Origin: Centrapalus pauciflorus
Lineage: Eukaryota; Streptophyta; Magnoliopsida; Asterales; Asteraceae
Direction: 5' to 3'
NCBI GenBank assembly: GCA_020465985.1
Contig: JAANYP010000293.1
Span: 62,001 to 126,000, forward strand
Length of the DNA stretch: 64,000 bases
Shown piece after piece: positions 11,174 through 24,140 of this stretch. Position 1 is the stretch's first letter. Each line of letters starts with the position of its first letter. The notes under the pieces are model-generated. The model was not told where the DNA came from. It worked only from the letters and a program-made list of their open reading frames with translations, and made no database searches. A program made the translations under genes and the position numbers.

Positions 11174-12175
11174 ATTCATTTTATTAATGTAACAATTTAA
11201 ATTTTATATTTCTTGTCTGCACTTTGCAGGCGGCACCACGACCAACAAAATTAAGTTAAACAAAACCAGGGCAGGGCCGGCCCATTGGGGTATGCAACCT
11301 GTGCTACTAGCCAGGGCCCAACTGCCTAGGGGGCCGAAAAAAAAATTCCTTTTGATATTTAGGCTAATACTAGTTATATACTTGTTTTGCTAGTTATTTG
11401 ATTGTGATATTTACGTACATATTTACACGGTTGTTTCCTTTAATCTTTAAATATTATATATACATGCATGTTTAGAAGGTAAACATAAATGAAATCTAAA
11501 CAAAATCAGTTTGAATGGAATCAATTTCATATTAAAAACTGAAAACAGAAACCATAAACAATAATTAGATTGAAGTAAATTGAACACGTACACATGCTGA
11601 TCGAAAAATAAAATTGATCTGAAAAGAAAATTAAAGCATATCGAAGAACACAAATACACATACCTAAATCCAAATAAACTTGAAATTGATCATGTTATGC
11701 TAAATCTGAGAACAAAATATGGTTTTAGCATCAAATTACCAGATCGAAAATTCAGATAAAGCCTAACACTAACACATACATTGCTTACTATATATCGATT
11801 TATACCAATATCAATTTACATTTCAAAGCGATAATTTGAAGGAAACTCAAATGAGAATCGATGAGGACTAAAATACATGGATGTGGTGGAGATGCACTTA
11901 CATATGGATTTAGAGATGGAGAGAAAAGGAAGAAGTTTGAGACAGAAAAAGTTAGTGGCTGTCTGTGGCACCATCGACGGTCTAGGTGGTGCTTCTATGG
12001 CAACATCGGTGGAAGAGAATGGGTTGTGTTTGAGAGCATAGGAAGAAGGGGACCCTTAGGGCTGGCGACGGTTGTGCGTGGTGCCGGCGGCAAGAAGTCG
12101 CAATGCTTGTTGATGCTCGTAGGTCAACGGTAGTAGTGACTGGTGGTTTAAGGTTTGATTTAGGGGCAGGGTTGG
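11174..12175. other. AT-rich intergenic DNA with a possible hAT-like end
   Basis: At about 11275 the sequence cagggccggcccattgggg, followed by gggccgaaaaaaaaattcc, resembles a common plant non-autonomous element end. I could not find a matching opposite end. ORFs at 11447-11659, 11861-12133 and 11982-12179 show no recognisable domain. Confidence 0.35.
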
Positions 12176-12183
12176 GCAATGGT

Positions 12184-12820
12184 CAGGGCTTGGCAAAAAA
12201 AACTCATCTCACACCGCCGTAAGTCGACCCAATTTGATCTGGGAATCCCGAGTTAACCGGGGATGGGGACGGGAAGGTGGAATCTCCGATTTAAAATAAT
12301 GGGGATGGGGCGGGGATGGGAGACATTTTATTCCCCGACCCCGACCCCGACCCTGGTTATAAATTATGTTTTAATATAATTATTACATATATTTAATTTT
12401 ACAATGTAAATTATTCATTACATTTTATATAATATATTAAATATAATTGTATATGACTTTTCTGTAGTTTAAAATACTATTTTTATTTTTCATTTTATTG
12501 GTTTTATAAATGTTTTGCATCCATTTTTTTTGTTTTAGTTTTATTATAAATTATACATTATATATGTAAACACATCAAATATGTTTGAATTAATTTTTTT
12601 AAAGTTTATTTACACATATTTTTCTACTAAATTACTATTAATAGTTTAAACTTAAATAATATTTAGTAACTTGAGAAACCTGATTCCTCGATGGGGATCC
12701 CCGATCCCCGATTGGGACGAGGATGGGAATAGAAACTCATTCCCCGCGGGGGATGGCGGAGATGATTACGAAGCGGGGATGGGGATGAGAACTGAGATCC
12801 CCGCCCCATTGTCATCCCTA
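12184..12820. mobile_element. non-autonomous hAT-like element
   Basis: A perfect 8-bp duplication, gcaatggt, flanks it (12176-12183 and 12821-12828). The ends are imperfect inverted repeats: cagggcttggcaa on the left and, on the opposite strand of the right end, tagggatgacaat. An 8-bp TSD and CAGGG-type ends are hAT features. Subterminal sequence is rich in ggggatgggg repeats (12255-12350 and 12690-12800) and the middle is AT-rich. No transposase is present. Confidence 0.75.
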
Positions 12821-12889
12821 GCAATGGTACAGAACAACAAACGATTGGGTGGCATTGATTTTTTTTATATATTAAGTTTTGTTTAATCG

Positions 12890-13173
12890 TTTATTGTATA
12901 TACATCTCCAAAACCGGATATTTGAAATTTGGATATTCAAATTTCGGATATCCAAAATGATATTATCAAAATCTAATATGTAAATCAAGATTCAACAATA
13001 AGAACACAATTAATCATAACTAGCCGAATGTTTTAATACGGAATATGTGAATTACAATAAACAACTATATCCCGTTACATTCATTTACCCTTTTTATATA
13101 ACACCACAACTTTTACAATATTACACAACAAGTCCCTATACTTAATATCCATAAACAAAATATAATCCCAACG
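12890..13173 (-). repeat. 3' LTR remnant of SIRE-like Copia element B
   Basis: This stretch ends at the same kind of junction (caac followed by the reverse complement of a purine tract, atcttcccc) as the LTRs of elements A and C. Parts such as agccgaatg and the preceding AT-rich string align with the element C LTR at 19238-19521. The outer boundary is uncertain. No TSD could be assigned. Confidence 0.5.
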
Positions 13174-14165
13174 ATCTTCCCCTTTTATGGATGTTAAGCT
13201 AGATTCCTTCTCTGTAGCCCAATTTCTTCTCAAACCTTCTGATGACTCGTCGACTGCTTAAACGTATTTCAATTTCAGACACAAAATCTGCAGTCATCAT
13301 TCTTTCCATCTTTGACATGGCATCTTTAGATCTCTTTAACTTGTCTTCATCTAAAACCCCTCTCAATGACATTGGTATCATTCTAAGGGTTCCATCAGAA
13401 TACTTGTTGAGCTCAGACATTCTCATAACCTTTTTCACGTAAACTTTATTCTTGTATACAACACAAGGTACTTTATCTAACACCACTTGAAAATCTTTAT
13501 ACTTCTCAATCTCTTTCAAATCCCGTCTAGATGTTGTCACGTGTATCCTCCTCATGCCCCTTTCCACCACGATTTGTATATCTTAAATAGACATTAAGAC
13601 CATCTTTGTGTGCATGAAGTGAAATATAGCCTTTAGAGCAAACCGGCAATTCTCTTCTCGTTTGTTTCTACATAATTCATCAAATAGATCTTCAATATCT
13701 ACAATGAAGACACGAAAGAAAGCTGCTTCGCTGAATTTGTAGAATTTCTGATCTGTGCAGAGAACCGTAAATACAGGATAAAAGACATTGACAAATCTGT
13801 CTTTGTCAATTCTTTTCAGCTCAACTATTATTTCCCAAACTCTCACCTTTTCAATCGGTTGCGCTTTGTTTTGCAAAAAGCTATCATAATTCAGTAGATG
13901 CGGCATATAACGCTCTATGACTCTAAATAGCTTCAAAAATGTTGAAGATGCTTGTTTCTTACAAAAGATCTTTCTTTCTAATAAATCTTCCAAAAACGGT
14001 AATCGGTTCCTCTTCTTGATATACTCAGCAGTCTGATGCTTTGAAAGTTTCAGCCTCTTGTCTTGATTCACCTTCTTATTCAACTCTTCTTTATCCAAAA
14101 GACTCAACATATCTGCATTCTATCTTCTTAATTTTCCTTGTACAACAACTCTCAAACTCTGTTGT

Positions 14166-14480
14166 TAGGGGTGAGCTCGGTACCGTACCATACTGAACCG
14201 GTACCGTACCATACTGAACCGGTACCGATCCCGAAAATACCGAAACCGAATTATTAGTTTTGAAAGAACCGAATACCGAACTGTATAATTTTATATGGTG
14301 CCGTTTCGGTAACGAATACGAATTTTAGCTAATTTAAAAACCGAATACCGAACCGAGAGTACGAAATACCGAATTTTAGCCAATTTAAAAACCGAATACT
14401 GAACCAAATATATTATTTCGGTATCAGTCAGTACCAGTACCGGTTCGGGTTCGGAAAATGGGACCTGTCGCTCACCCCTA
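14166..14480. mobile_element. hAT-like MITE inside ORF3 of element B
   Basis: The termini taggggtgagc and gctcaccccta are perfect 11-bp inverted repeats. The perfect 8-bp duplication tctgttgt flanks them (14158-14165 and 14481-14488). The 315-bp body consists of ccgaataccgaa-type repeats with no coding sequence. Confidence 0.9.
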
Positions 14481-15391
14481 TCTGTTGTCTATCAGATTCG
14501 TCTGCTAGAACAAATTCATTCAAAAACTTTTCCATCATATCATCATCAAAATTGTAACTTGTTGAACTGATTCGGGATCTCCCATGACAATCAACGGCAC
14601 ATCCTCTTCTTCTTCGACTTTAATTGTCACATACTTCTTGTTTATAATGTCATATTGTGTTACAGTCTTCATCAACTTCTTCTTTTCAGGGTTGTACTAA
14701 AGACCAAACAGCTGAGACAATGATTCATCGTACTCTTCAAAATTAATCTCGAATCCAGATTGCATACTCACCGGATCTGAAACATCTTCATAAAGAATCA
14801 ATTCCAGACCACGCTGAGAAGCAACTGGTTCATCTGATTTTGATCCACCTGCTTCAGACACATTTCCTTCTGTCTCCTTTGCTTCATACACCACAATTTG
14901 CTTACTCGAATCATCAAGCTTCCTCCTTTTGTCCCACTCATGAGGATCCTCATCGGAGTCAGGATCCTCATGCTTTCTTTTGAATCCAGAAGCTTGTGAT
15001 TTGCATGTACCTTCAAGTCTTAAAAATCTTTCAGATAGAGCTCCCAATGCATTGAAAACTATTGCCTCTATCCCAGACATTCTTTCATTCAGATTCAGAA
15101 ATTGCTCTTCACAAAAACTCCGCAGTTCAGCATTTGAATCAAATTTAGCTTCTTCTGGCTCTGTTACAGTATCTTTGCCTTTTAGTAATCGTTGCATGCT
15201 TATCATTTTACTCATCATCATTTCAAATTGAGTATTCATTTCAAACTGTGTTGTTGAGTGACAAAGGGTAACGAGTTAACACCTGGATCACTTAGATTAC
15301 CAGTTGTCACAACAGTGGAACTTATGTAAAGAACCTCTATGTGGCCTACATTCAGAGTTGGCAATGATGTGGCTCTGGTAGGACTTATACA

Positions 15392-16918
15392 TGTAACACC
15401 CTCGAACTAATCCACAATGCCACGTAAATAACACATCATCCGTGACAAAATATAATAATCCCTACTCTATTCCCAAGACACATACGTGAAAACCCGATAA
15501 TTTAAAACATTAATTATACAACAAACAGTCACGAAAATCCCTGAATAATACAACCTATCCGAAGTATATACAACCAGTCCACAAAATATAACTACCTCTA
15601 CAGAAGGTAGCTAACTCCCCGATCAAAGAAGATGTAAACCTACTTGGGTCCAGCAGGCCTACTAGCAGTCCGGTTACCTGAGATACACATGACAACACAC
15701 ACAGGTCAGCTAAAGCTGGTGAGAATGCAAGGGTTAGAGTACGATTCTAAAACTCAAATAATAAATAACTCGATAATAAAATGTTCAGCGTTCTCTACTG
15801 AACAAGTATATGAGATCCCACATAGTAGCTCAAATAGGTACTCAAATCGTGTGGATAAATCCATGTACCCAAATCCCTAGACCGCACAAAGCAGTCGTCG
15901 GGACTCAAAAGGGAATCGGGAGCGACCGAACCCCTGCCCAGCCGTACGGTTTAGTATCTTAACAGCCCAAGTGTCTCAAATCTCATATTTAAAATAAAGT
16001 TCACAATAGCCTAATAATACATGCATGATAGTATCACAATAAAAGCTCGTAAGAAAACTCATGATATCTCATAAAAAGCTCAATAAAAGATCATGCAAGT
16101 ATGAGTAAAATAATCGTACAAGTATCTCAACAAAAACATGCAAACTCACCTGCCCAGCTAGCTAAACTAATTCTCGGTTCCCTTCCCTTTCCCTACCCTG
16201 TCAACGCGAGACCCTGAAAACACAATATCACAATCTCACTATCACAATCTCAACCCAACAACTCTATACACTATTCCCAACAACTCACGAGATCCCAAAG
16301 ACCCGAACACACAACTCACAGAACCCGAAAACCCAACCCGGAACCCCAGCTGCATCGCGGCCGCACTGACCATCTCGGTCGCGGCCGCGCTCAGGCTAAA
16401 CCGCCTGCGATCACCCAAGAACATCGCGGCCCACGATCAGGAGATCGCGGCCGCGCTCACGGACGAACAGCAGCAGCTTTGCTCTGTTTTCATTACAGCC
16501 CCGGAAATCAATCCCTAATTATCATTTTACCCGATTTTAACCACAGGTATGCACTTGAATTTACTCAGTAACAATCATAAATCCAATTAAACTCTTTTCT
16601 AACAAATTACAATAGTAAACCCACAAGATTAAGCCCAAACTTACATTTGAACTTGAGGAAGGAGATGATGGAAATTGAAGATTCAATCACAACTAAAGCT
16701 TGGATTCCTTGCTGCTGATTCCTGGAATTCACAATCACATACACACACTCACTTTGAGCTCTGGCTTTTGGAATGAATTGAAGAACAAAGGAGCCAATAA
16801 TATATATGTTTTGGGTTTAACTCGGTCCGATACCCAAAAATCCGATCCCGATACCGCAAAATACAAATTTATACCCCCGGGTCCCAAATTAATTAATTAA
16901 TCCAATGAAATAATTTCA
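15392..16918 (-). mobile_element. solo LTR of a Ty3/gypsy element inside ORF3 of element B
   Basis: The ends are tgtaacaccc at 15392 and aatttca at 16918, and ORF3 coding sequence resumes on both sides. In the minus sense it has a TATA-like box (about 16863-16873). Several blocks (ctctaaccct..., gtatctcagg, gcggccgcg repeats at 16350-16460) resemble the Ty3/gypsy LTR at 60486-61714, so it is probably a related family in the opposite orientation. No convincing TSD was found. Short ORFs here are chance. Confidence 0.6.
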
Positions 16919-17499
16919 CGTACCTATCTCAAAATCGGGATGTACAATACCTAAGCTTTGTGACAGTACAACGGATGCAACCGACACTAAAGGTATTCCG
17001 ACAGGGACACTAAATCCACCTGTACTTCTTGAAACGAATGCAACCGACTTTGGTGTCCTATCAGTGTATATAGGCTCTAAGACATGTGCAGAATCGAAAG
17101 GTGTACACGGGGGCAACTGTTTACCATATTCAATATCCACAGGATCCAAATGATCCCTGGATAGTGGTTGTGTAAATTCCCCATGAAAAGTTGAAACATC
17201 CCCTTGTTGGGAAGAGGATGAGTGGCGAGTGGGGTGTGCAGATCCTCTTGTTTGTTCAATATCAACCCTCAAAGGAGAGCTGATAGTTTGCGTGGTTTTC
17301 CGGCTGTTTGGGGTGCGTAACTCCCTCTCACTCACCACATTAACAACTTCTTCCGTCCTTTCACTGATATGCACAAGTCGATACAATTCAGCCTCAGTAC
17401 CAGTTTCATCATCATCATCATTTTCATTATCATCATCATCCCCTCCATATGCTCCTCGAACATCAGATAATGTTAATTTTCTTCGAAAAATGAAACTTC

Positions 17500-17716
17500 C
17501 ACACTTAGAAAATATTTTGGAATGAAATTTGAAACATGCTTGATAAATTTCGGATGAACAATGAGAAATTTCGAAGTATGAGCATGAAATTCGAATGAAG
17601 AGGAATGAATCTCGAACATTAAAGACCAGTTTCGAAGTGTTCATAAGCAATCTCGAATGAAAAGGAATGAATTTCGAAATCCTTAGAATGAAATTCGAAC
17701 AAACTATCTAATGAAA
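17500..17716. repeat. cluster of ttcgaatg-type short repeats in element B
   Basis: Degenerate units such as aaattcgaatgaa and aatctcgaatga recur every 20-35 bp. This is the counterpart of the cluster at 23530-24140 in element C. Here it directly abuts the middle of ORF3, so the N-terminal third of the ORF has been deleted. Confidence 0.6.
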
Positions 17717-19237
17717 AGAACTCTTTAAAATCAGAAATATATGTTCTTTCAAAACAATTAGAGTCTGTACGCATGGAAAACATAGATAGTTTAGAAAAAT
17801 ATAAAATGATAGAAGAAGAAAGAATAGGTTTGTACTCTCGCATAAAGACCGTAGATGATGAATTTCTAAAACGGGGTCAAACTGAACAAACTATTCATTT
17901 AAATCAACCCAAAGAAACTAGGTTTTATCATTCCAAGCAAAGAATTGGTTTTAAAAATCCTAAATATTTGGAAAAAGTTCAACAAGTTTTACCTCTTTTG
18001 TATGACATGAGATACATGGGTGCTGGGTTGAAATATTTCGTTTATCAAACATCAGAAGAAGTTTTAACCCAAGAGGATGAGAAACGGAATGAAAATAAAG
18101 AAAAAAGAAACGTTTTTTTAAATATGAAGAGCTACACGAGAGTTATCCTTATAGAGTACCTACTCTAGAGGAAGATTTTTTGTCTAGCTATTCAGAGGCT
18201 GAAATGAAAGCAGAACCAGTCAAACCAATCCCTCATCTTTATATTCCTACAAAAGTTCTTCAACATAAAACCAAAGTTTTAGAAAAGGAATTAAAGACAA
18301 CTCGAAAGAAAGCTCTTGTTTATCAAGAAGCTCTTCTTAAGAGCGAGGAAAAATTGGCAAACCAAACTTTTCAACAAACTGTAGAATTAACCATCTACAA
18401 AGAAAAATTTGACATGGTTTCAGAATGTTTAAATTTTCATTTAAAAGAGCCAAAAGTTTCTCATCCTACCAAAATCTCACTCATATCGTTTGAAAAAGGT
18501 AAAGCCAAAGTTGAAATTTCTTCTGTCTGTTTTAAAGGTGAGTGCTCAAAACCTTTCAAAGCTAAGGTTTCAAAGAAGACTCAGAATCAATCTAAGTCTT
18601 CTAGGAAACCCACTCACCAAGAAAAAGAAAATTCTTCAAAGTCTAAGTCTTCCATTCGTACTGACTCTCATTGTTTTGTTCCTACAGATCATGTGAGAAG
18701 AGTGCCCAAAACGTCTATGCAAGATTTTACCAGTTTTTTTGTGAAGAAGGCTGTTATGCCAGTTGAATTTGTTTCTAGATATAGGTTGCATGTAATCTCA
18801 GAAAACAATATTTGTAATGATGTATCGAATTCTACTTCTTGTTTAAAGTATTCGTTTGGTGACTTTTTTAAATTATGTCCAACTCGTTTTAAACGTCAAG
18901 TACCTGAAATGAATGCTTATGTGCCTTATCCTGTTAAAAGAATTCGGAAAAAGAAAATAAAAAATACTGCATCATCGGCCTCCATAAAAAGTGAGACTTG
19001 TACTTTGCCTAGGCCCAAAACCAAAGCAAATGTCAAACAAGTTTCAAAAAGTCAAAAACCAAAGGTAATTTCATTGCCTAAAGTTCCAAAGCCTGTTAAA
19101 TCCAAACAAAAATGGATTCCAAAAGGCTCTGCATTCAGTCCACACATAACTGCCAAATGGGTTCCTAAGACTGTACACGTGCCATATTCACCTGGAACAC
19201 CTAACCCGAAAGGACCCATCCTAAGATGGGTGTGAAA
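17717..19237 (+). pseudogene. gag: gag 3' fragment (D) of a SIRE-like Copia element
   Basis: Two ORFs (17773-18168 and 18180-19235) match the C-terminal half of the element A Gag. Shared motifs include MENIDSLEKYKMIEEERI, RGQTEQTIHLNQPKETRFYH, TDHVRRVPKTSMQDFTSFFV and MNAYVPYPVKRIRKKK. The end reads NPKGPILRWV, showing the frame that element A has lost by a one-base deletion. It lies in plus orientation, opposite to B and C, and is cut at 19237 by the LTR of element C. One frameshift near 18165 separates the ORFs. The start, zinc knuckle and pol are absent. Confidence 0.8.
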
Positions 19238-19521
19238 TGTAGTTTCTTAACAATCAAACACTAATATCAAATAATCAAGAACAACAAATGGAATTAAAAC
19301 TGACCGAATGATTCAATAGATGAACAGATGATTACAAGATGAGGAATGAGAATCTTCGCGTACAGTACCCTATCTCTGAAATTCAGTGCCTACAAAATAA
19401 CTGTCAGATCTCTTTTCTAATTTGAAAGTCAAACCACTATTATATACATTTATACAACTATCAACTAATTACAAAATAGACCCTATACTTTGTATTCCAT
19501 CAACAAAAATACATTGCAACA
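19238..19521 (-). repeat. 3' LTR of Copia element C
   Basis: It runs from tgtagtttct to attgcaaca. The purine tract complement atctccccctttga follows directly at 19522. The preceding 5-mer is tgaaa, but the partner flank is lost, so the TSD cannot be tested. Confidence 0.75.
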
Positions 19522-19555
19522 ATCTCCCCCTTTGATGGAATATGCAAAGTCTTTA

Positions 19556-22500
19556 GGTAGATAATCCAATCTTCTGCTCAAATCTTCTGATACTCTTTCG
19601 GTCTGAGAGCCTCCATTCAATCTTTGATATAAACTCTACCATCAATCTTCTATCGTTAACAGATAAAGCTCCTTTCTTGGTTTTTCTTTTTCTGTCCGAC
19701 GCCAACTTTCCCTTCAATCCATTCAACACCTTTTGTAATGTCCCATCAGAAAACTTGTAACACTCCTCATCGCTCTTAACTTTTTGTTTCTATCTTTGTA
19801 CATAACGGCAGAATGTTTCACCATGATGACTTGAAACTCTTTTAATTCTCCTGCAATCTTCATATCTCGATTTGGAGCTGTGATGTTAATTTTTCTCATT
19901 CCTCGTTCGACAGCAATCTGCAGATCTTGCACAGACATCAATACCAGTTTGGTATGCATGAAGTGGAAAATTGTCTTTAATGCAAATCTGCAGTGCTCAT
20001 TTCTCTTATATCGGCACAACTTATCAAATAAATCTTCTATATCAACCTGGTGCATATTAAACATGTCAGCTTCAGTAAACGTATAGGTATTGCCATCAGC
20101 CCTCGTGACAGTGAATGTAGGATAGAAGATCTGAACGAATCGGTCTTTTTCAATTTTGATTAAATCAACTATCTTGAACTCACTCTTTACTTTATCAACT
20201 ACTTGCGTCTTGTTTCTCAGAAAGCTTGCATAATTGACAAGATTTGGAATGTTTGGCTCCAGTACCCTAAACAACTTAAGAAACGAACAAGGAGCTTGTT
20301 TCTCACAAAAAATTCTTTTCTCCAAAATGTCTTCAAGATAAGGCAATTTGTTCCTTTTCTTAATGAAATCAGCTGACCTTTTTGTAGATAGCTCAAACGT
20401 TTTAACTTTCTTCTTGCTTATTTCATCCTTATTCAACAATGTGAGCATATCTCTTATTTCCCTCTATACCACCTGTTGAGCTTCGAATCTGAGTCTATGT
20501 TGTTTCTGCGACTCATCCGCAAGAATATACTCGTTAAAGAACCTTTCCATTACTTCAACTTCATTCAGCTCTACTCTTTCTTGTATTATCACATTTTCAG
20601 TCTGAAACTCTTCCACCTCCTCCTTAACTTGAATAACAACCTCAGGCTTTTCAACTGTCGGTGTCGGTATAGACTCTTTCAAAATCTCTTGAACTAATTT
20701 CTCTTCTTCTTCAATCCTTTCACCCTGAAAATCAATATCAGTCAAAGTGATCACATCATCATCCTCTGATAAACTCAACATACTCCTCTCTCTCTCTCCT
20801 TCAGTTTCTACTCCTTGAATCATCAACATCTTATCCTGAACTGCTTGATTGTCATCATCTGAATCATTATACTCCTCAAAGTTGTAGATATCTGACTGAA
20901 TGTTCAAAGGAACTGGAAAATCTTCATCAAGAATCAATCCCAGCTCACTTTGTACATCAGCAGGTTCTTTTGAGCTTCCTGCTTCCTTTTCTCTCACCTC
21001 TGCCTCCTTCTCAGGGTATGTAACCATTAGAATTCCAGATGTATGCTCAGCAAGCTTCCTCCTCTTCTCCCCCTCATGAGGAGCATCATCGGAATCTTCA
21101 TCATGCTCATCATGTTTACGTTTTGATGATGAAGCTTGCGCCTTACACGTCTCCTCTACTGCCGCTACCCTCTAAGACAAGTTGCCTAGCGCAGTAATCA
21201 CTGTACTCTCCAAACTGATCATTCTTTCTTGCATTTCATCAAACTGCTCAAAAATGAAATCTTTCAATTCTTCCCTTAATTCATCTATGGCTTGATGTGG
21301 ATCAGATTGCTTTACAGATTCTTCAGCCACTGACTTACCCTTCAAAAACTTATTAATGTTAGACATTTGTGCCATCACTTCAGATAACTGAGCAGAGACA
21401 TGATTGTTCACTCCCGCAACAGCTGCATTCAAGGCTTGGCTTAGTGATTATTCAGTAACAAAAGGGGAAAGATTCACCACCGGGTCACTCAGACTTCCAG
21501 TTGTCACAACAGTTGAACTTGTGAAAAGAACTTCTGTGTGGCCAGTACTTAGAGTTGGCAGTGTTGTCGCTCTAATTGGACTTCCACCCTCTTCAAGCGA
21601 CGGAGCAACGAATGCTTCCGAAGTTGAGGATGTTCCGGCGGGAACACTAAGTTCAGCCGCACTTACTTCAACAGATGAAGTCGACTCAAGTGTCCTAAGC
21701 TGTATTGTTTCTAGACTCTGTGCTTGAATGGAAGTTGTACACTCGGGAAGATGTGTACTTATTTCAATATCCATTAAGTCCAAATGACTATCGGATAGAA
21801 GTTGTGTTTCATCCCGATGCTGAATTGAAACAGTCTCCTGTTGAGAGGAGACTGAGTGGATGGTTGGGTGTGCACTTGTCAGTGGGATACTGACCTCTTC
21901 AATGCTAACTCCCAGAGGGGAGCTAACAGCAGATGTGGGTAATTCCTGGTTTTCTAGTTGAAGTACATCCTTCACACTCTCTTGAGCAATATGAACAACA
22001 TCCATCAAAGCGGCTCCTCCCTCATCATGATCATCTCCATCATTAGCATCATCATCATCATCACCATCATTACCTTCCTCTGCTCCCTCTTGTATATTCG
22101 ATAACATACGTTCATCTGAAGTACCAGCTTCTTCCTCACCACCCCTCACTGCTTCTACTCCCTCACTCACAAGTTGGGCTCCCTGAACTTCAGCCCCTTG
22201 CTGAAGTTCCTCTCTCCCTATAACTCCTTGGTTAAGAGAACCCGGTTCTTGGGTCTCTATAGGAGCATGATCTATCCTATAAATCCTCACATTCTTACTT
22301 TCCGGATCTGCATATTTTAACAAGGATTCCGGAATCGGCATTATATTTGCATTGGGAGAATCTGGCACCTCATGTAAACTCATCATTACGTAGTCTGGAC
22401 ATCTTTGTGAGTTTGCTCGCTTCGGTATATTCTCATTGGCTCAGAGGATCCCTTGGATTAGAATTTGTATGAACCTCTGAAGCGGAACAAATTTCCTCGA

Positions 22501-23244
22501 TCTGTTCATTATCTTAGCAAGCACAATCTCTTTGAGGTCTTCCCATACGCATTGTTCATAGTCATAATGTTTATTAAAAGCAATTCCATGGAAGATCCTT
22601 AGACAGTGAATGCTGCACCTGTCTATTCCGGTATGTTTTGATGTCATGCACCTATTAACGATGCCGAATAAGGTGTACCATTCTCCATTTAAGCCATTGC
22701 GATGAAACTTGGAGCTCTTAGGAAGTGTCTTTGAGTAACCCAAGAATATGAGGTCATGCACTAACTCCTCATCGGACACAAAGTCTTCAAAATCTGCTAA
22801 CTCTAGGAAGTTAACTGTGTCAATTCGTCTTGGTAGAAACAAGTTGTGGCGAAGTCTGACCAATGTTATCTTGGATTTATATCGATCAATGATTACTTTG
22901 AAATGGTGGTTACCATCTGCAAGAACAAATTTGACTGTATGCCAAAATTGTTGAAGGTGGACTTGTGGGATAGAGGGTTTGTATTGAAGAAGATATCCCA
23001 AAGGATGACCTTTGAGAATATCTACTATGATGGGTGACTGAATTTATTGACTTTGGTATCCAAACGATGGTTATTATCTTTGAAAGGCAGACAATGTTTG
23101 GGTTTTACAAGTTGGTTGTCAGGTATGATGGTGGAAGGTGAATGTAACTGAGGTTGATCGGACGGGTTTAGATACTAGTGTATGGTTTGAGGATGAATGG
23201 GAATCAGAAGAATTAGAATTATGGGGATGACTTGGAGATGTCAT
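19556..23244 (-). pseudogene. extra ORF (ORF3) of Copia element C, interrupted by stop codons
   Basis: An ATG at 23244 begins MTSPSHPHNSN. The N-terminal domain follows, with IPQVHLQQFWHTVKF, SKHTGIDRCSIHCLRIFHGIAF and FVPLQRFIQILIQ. Then come a long acidic Ser/Glu-rich middle (21448-22386), a coiled-coil segment (21172-21432), a basic bipartite motif (21053-21124) and the C-terminal domain (19723-20448 and beyond). Adjacent ORF pieces are mostly joined in frame through single stops; several sit where CAA, CAG or CGA is likely. A frameshift near 19790 displaces the last stretch, which ends near 19556. No membrane segment or signal peptide is seen. The order matches elements A and B, and function is unknown. 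Confidence 0.75.
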
Positions 23245-23529
23245 TTGTAACATGTACATAAATAATAATCATGTTAGACAATGCAGGTAACCAAATGAAC
23301 TCATTCAAAGTAGAAAAATATAACATTTTGTTAGAAATTATAAAAATTTGTGATGTTCTGTTAAAGGCATCGGGATTCCAGACAATAATGAAATATTATT
23401 GACAGGATTCCAGAGTCAATCGTTCAGAGACCAATGTTAGAAAAACACAAATTTAAAATAATTTCTTGAAAAAATGTCACATTCTTCTTAAAACATTAAA
23501 AACCCAACACTTAGGAAAAAATTGAATAT

Positions 23530-24140
23530 AAACTCGAATTAAACTTCACCCATCTCGAATGACTCTAGAAAAATCTCGGATGATACATGAACAAACTCGA
23601 ATTGTTCTGTGAATCGACTCGAATGAATTGTATCCTTTCTCGAATAAAACTTGATTATTCTCGAATTACACTTGAAATAAACTCGAATAGAACATGAAAG
23701 GACTCGAGTGGATGTAAAGTCCAACTCGAATGAAGTACACCAAGACTCGAATGAAGTAAGTGTTAATCTCGAATGAAACATGAGTATATGGACCAACTCG
23801 ATTAAAGCCTAAGACAAACTCGATGAAGTCTAAGGTACAACTTGATCATCTTTTCAGTATGTAACCAACTCGCATGAAACAGAAATATTCTCGATTACAA
23901 CATGTAGCCAACTCGAATGGAATAAAAGGTTTCTCGGGCTACATTTCAATCGAGACATGTACTGAAATTCTTCTAAGTATGAACAACTCGATCAGTGAAA
24001 ACTTGCAACTCGAACAACTCATATGTTTAACTCGAATGACACAGTTGATCAACTCGAATTAAACATCAATAGCTCTCGATTTATTAATCAATGAACTCGA
24101 TTGATACTTATGATTTTCTCGATTAAACCTTCAATCGAGA
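23530..24140. repeat. cluster of actcgaatga-type repeats 5' of ORF3 in element C
   Basis: Units with cores actcgaatga, tctcgaat and actcgatt recur about every 20-30 bp over some 600 bp. They lie about 300 bp upstream (minus sense) of the ORF3 start. On the sense strand the core reads cattcga. The cluster occupies the same place as the gaattcggatg cluster of element A, but the sequence differs. Confidence 0.7.

Larger units (their letters stand above)
13199..17520 (-). pseudogene. extra ORF (ORF3) of Copia element B, broken by two insertions
   Basis: The C-terminal domain lies in 13199-14110, with motifs KKRNRLPFLEDLLERKIFCK, RFALKAIFHFMH and MVERGMRRIHVTT. These match element C at 19723-20448. 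The central coiled-coil and basic region (14697-15239) contains KRKHEDPD and KRRKL. The acidic middle lies at 16916-17480 (GGDDDDNENDDDDE). An in-frame stop near 13573 sits where element C has Gln, as expected from C-to-T change. The insertions at 14166-14480 and 15392-16918 split the frame. The N-terminal domain is missing. Function is unknown; see the better copy at 39189-42623. Confidence 0.7.
12890..17716 (-). mobile_element. SIRE/Maximus-like Copia element B, 3' remnant
   Basis: Only the 3' part of the element remains: LTR remnant, purine tract (13174-13187) and a broken copy of the extra ORF. A 3'-spacer repeat cluster follows at about 17500-17716. There is no pol. The ORF is interrupted by a hAT MITE (14166-14480) and a solo LTR (15392-16918). 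At about 17717 the sequence switches abruptly to a plus-strand gag fragment of the same family. Confidence 0.7.

Noticed and set aside
11273..12175. Complete hAT-like element starting cagggccggccc
   Set aside because: Only one end could be found; no matching opposite end or 8-bp TSD.
15392..16918. TSD for the solo LTR in ORF3 of element B
   Set aside because: Flanking 5-mers (ataca or tatac against cgtac) do not match well enough to claim one.
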